Positions 19,848 through 21,098 of a DNA stretch of 21,098 bases are shown one piece after another. The stretch's first letter is position 1. Every line of letters starts with the position of its first letter. The stretch comes from Bacteroidota bacterium. Lineage in GTDB: Bacteria > Bacteroidota > Ignavibacteria > Ignavibacteriales > Ignavibacteriaceae. The DNA is taken from positions 1-21,098 of the forward strand of contig JAEYUD010000228.1 in NCBI GenBank assembly GCA_023433685.1. Reading direction: 5' to 3'. The notes beneath the pieces are model-generated. The model was not told where the DNA came from and searched no databases. It was given only the letters and a program-made list of their open reading frames with translations. A program made the position numbers and the translations under genes.

Positions 19848-20494
19848 AACATCCGTGCGAAATAGTAACTGACTGCCTTTCTGTTAAGCCTGTTTACGGC
19901 AATTTAAAGGGAACTTGCAGGATAACCGGTAAACCGGGAGAAGGAATATTATTCGAGAAATGGGTAAAAGATACCTTTACGGATTACCAGTATTTGTACC
20001 CTGGTGATATCATCAGCAACGAAGCTTTGTTCTGCTTTGAAGAAAAGAGCGAATTACTTAAAAGCATGACTGGACGTGAAAAAGTACAGCGGTTCCGGAC
20101 ATATTCGCATTTCGTGGTTGACGGAATATGGTACCCGCTAACGAAGGCTGATAAAGCTAAAATGTGGGATTTACTTTTCAAGTCACCCGAATTGGCCGTG
20201 ATCAGCGATAGCGGCCAAAAACACTTAGTTATGAAAGCTGTGCCCGGCAAGTGGCAGTTAGAAGAGACTATTATCGATCCTGACCCAAACACATTACGTG
20301 GACTGCAAAAACTAATTGCCCGTCTGAACGCTGAAATATTTTCGATCGATGAGATTAGATCCGGGGAGTACGCCTCGCATAGAATTTGGAATTTCGGCAT
20401 CAACAAATGGCGGAAAATTGAGGATAAATTGAAGCAATACAGAGGGCAAAGAGTTTTTGAGCTGGCTCTCTTTTTTTCTAAAATAATGGAGTAA
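19844..20494 (+). CDS. csf1: Csf1 (Cas8-like large subunit) of a type IV CRISPR effector
   Basis: A 216-residue protein. Csf1 features are a short N-terminal helix, TCRITGKPGEG (24-34) where the first half of a zinc finger sits, the TFTDY motif (44-48), GDIIS-(x)3-LFCF (54-65), and RFRTYSHFVVDGIWYPLTKADK (83-104), SDSGQKHLVMK (121-131) and GKWQLEE (135-141), then C-terminal helices. The length suits Csf1. The usual CxxC pairs are reduced to single cysteines (Cys25, Cys64). The neighbours, a small helical protein and an unmistakable Csf2, support the call. Csf1 replaces Cas8 in type IV complexes bound to guide RNA. It starts with an ATGA overlap after AAGGGACGA, so it is translated with the preceding phage gene. 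Confidence 0.85.
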   Translation: MKHPCEIVTDCLSVKPVYGNLKGTCRITGKPGEGILFEKWVKDTFTDYQYLYPGDIISNEALFCFEEKSELLKSMTGREKVQRFRTYSHFVVDGIWYPLTKADKAKMWDLLFKSPELAVISDSGQKHLVMKAVPGKWQLEETIIDPDPNTLRGLQKLIARLNAEIFSIDEIRSGEYASHRIWNFGINKWRKIEDKLKQYRGQRVFELALFFSKIME

Positions 20495-20496
20495 CT

Positions 20497-20919
20497 ATGG
20501 AAGATGAATTAATCGACCGCGAGTATGTAGGCGATAATCTGCTTTGGCCTTTATTCAGGTGTATCAGCACAGAGTACAAGGAGAGGTATAAGCATGGTAT
20601 TTGGGGTCAATTCGAGAATAACATCCGGAGTGCCGCATACACCTCTAAACTGCGCATATTTTACCAGAATATAGTTAACAGAATGCCTATACTCATGGAG
20701 CAGCAGTATCAAGCTAAGATTAGAAAGATTATTGAATCCGGAAAGGATAAAATGATCCTTACTTGGCTTAGGGATGAATCGGCTTATATGACCTTGCTCG
20801 CGCGAGCAAAGAATGAAAGCCGGAAAGAATTTTGGAAAGAAGATAGCCTCTTTACCGAAATCGAAGAACAACAACAAAAACAAGAAAGCGAGAAAATCGA
20901 TGAAGACTTACAGTTTTGA
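20497..20919 (+). CDS. cas11: Cas11-like small subunit of a type IV effector
   Basis: A 140-residue, almost wholly helical, charged protein between csf1 (2-bp gap) and csf2 (20-bp overlap). That is the place and size of the Cas11 small subunit in type IV-B loci. Sequence alone is not diagnostic: the pieces NNIRSAAYTSKLRIFYQNIVNRMP and MILTWLRDESAYMTLLARAKNESRKEF suggest two helical bundles, and the tail is Gln/Glu-rich. In the complex, several copies would line the belly of the Csf2 backbone. Confidence comes chiefly from gene order; other small helical proteins cannot be excluded. Confidence 0.68.
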   Translation: MEDELIDREYVGDNLLWPLFRCISTEYKERYKHGIWGQFENNIRSAAYTSKLRIFYQNIVNRMPILMEQQYQAKIRKIIESGKDKMILTWLRDESAYMTLLARAKNESRKEFWKEDSLFTEIEEQQQKQESEKIDEDLQF

Positions 20920-21098
20920 AGGCGTTGTAACTGCCCTTACCTCAATAATGCACAATGGTGGCGAGCAGAATGGAATCGCCACACAGCTGCGTCGTGAAAA
21001 GTTCGTCATGCCAAACGGAGATGTTGAAAAAGTGCCAGTTATCTCCGGGAATGCGATCCGTGGAATCTTACGGGATGTTGGCATGTACGATATGGTAC
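20900..21098 (+). CDS. csf2: Csf2 (Cas7-like backbone) of a type IV effector, N-terminal part
   Basis: The first 66 residues are in the window and run off the right edge. They read as a RAMP-fold Cas7 start: strand YSFEGVVTALTSIMHNGGEQNG (4-25), LRREKFVMPNG (30-40), VEKVPVISGNAIRGILRDVG (42-61). The SIxHNGG, RREK and VPVISGNAIRGILRD segments are the family signature of Csf2. Csf2 copies form the filament holding the guide RNA. The gene starts 20 bp before the end of the cas11-like gene. A csf3 (Cas5-like) gene is expected immediately downstream. Confidence 0.93.
   Translation, partial: MKTYSFEGVVTALTSIMHNGGEQNGIATQLRREKFVMPNGDVEKVPVISGNAIRGILRDVGMYDMV

Larger units (their letters stand above)
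4127..21098. mobile_element. Integrated temperate-phage-like element (left part; right end outside window)
   Basis: The boundary is the broken tRNA-Lys gene. Inside it are a tyrosine integrase, then a divergent repressor/early-promoter switch. A long rightward operon of overlapping small genes follows, with phage-type replication and recombination functions (SbcCD-like pair, SF2 helicase, DUF4373 protein, VRR-NUC nuclease). This is the layout of a lambdoid lysogeny and early region. No head, tail, terminase or lysis gene is within the window. A phage satellite or other integrative element cannot be fully excluded. Confidence 0.85.

Noticed and set aside
19300..21098. Search for a CRISPR array or short regularly spaced repeats near csf1-csf2
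   Set aside because: No repeat-spacer pattern is visible anywhere in the window; an array, if any, is outside it.

Overview
The window joins a bacterial chromosome (left, about 1-4133) to the left part of an integrated mobile element, most likely a temperate phage (about 4127 to the right edge and beyond). TGA is a normal stop. The host genes, and one promoter-like sequence of the TAnnTTTG type (3500-3507), fit a member of the Bacteroidota/Ignavibacteria (FCB) branch. No marker fixes the phylum, so that placement is tentative.

Chromosomal side: a tightly packed minus-strand operon reads leftward from 3242. It encodes a cold-shock-domain protein, a methyltransferase of the ArmA/RmtB/FmrO family (16S rRNA G1405 N7), RsmI (16S rRNA C1402 2'-O methyltransferase) and Tgt (queuosine tRNA modification, cut by the window edge). 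All four point to RNA, and the middle two target neighbouring bases of the decoding centre. A plus-strand SRPBCC protein follows. Then comes the 3' half of a tRNA-Lys(CUU) gene with its terminator, broken exactly at the anticodon loop. This is the attachment junction.

Element, lysogeny side (minus strand, 4218-7419): tyrosine integrase, a small coiled-coil protein, a secreted protein with a BamE/SmpA-like C-terminus that probably shares a transcript with the repressor, and a CI/LexA-type repressor whose expected Ala-Gly cleavage site reads Ala-Ser. A switch region (7420-7525) carries a consensus-like rightward promoter and repeated TTAGAAACT boxes.

Element, early side (plus strand, 7526 to the end): about 25 densely overlapping genes. 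They start with small DNA-binding regulators, a 48-residue SymE-like protein and two single-pass membrane micro-proteins. Next is a recombination/replication block: a possible annealing protein, Mre11/SbcD-type nuclease, SF2 helicase and Rad50/SbcC-type ATPase. Zinc-ribbon and acidic proteins, a Lin1244-type (DUF4373) replication protein and a VRR-NUC nuclease follow. The last three genes are csf1, a cas11-like small subunit and csf2 (cut by the edge), the core of a type IV CRISPR effector. csf1 is coupled to the phage gene before it by an ATGA overlap, so the CRISPR genes appear to be part of the phage early operon. No CRISPR array, cas1, cas2, dinG or cysH-like gene lies within the window.

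The most striking content is this phage-embedded type IV CRISPR module. Next are the ArmA-like methyltransferase operon, the SymE-like micro-gene hidden in an overlapping frame, and a gene that seems to start at ATT.
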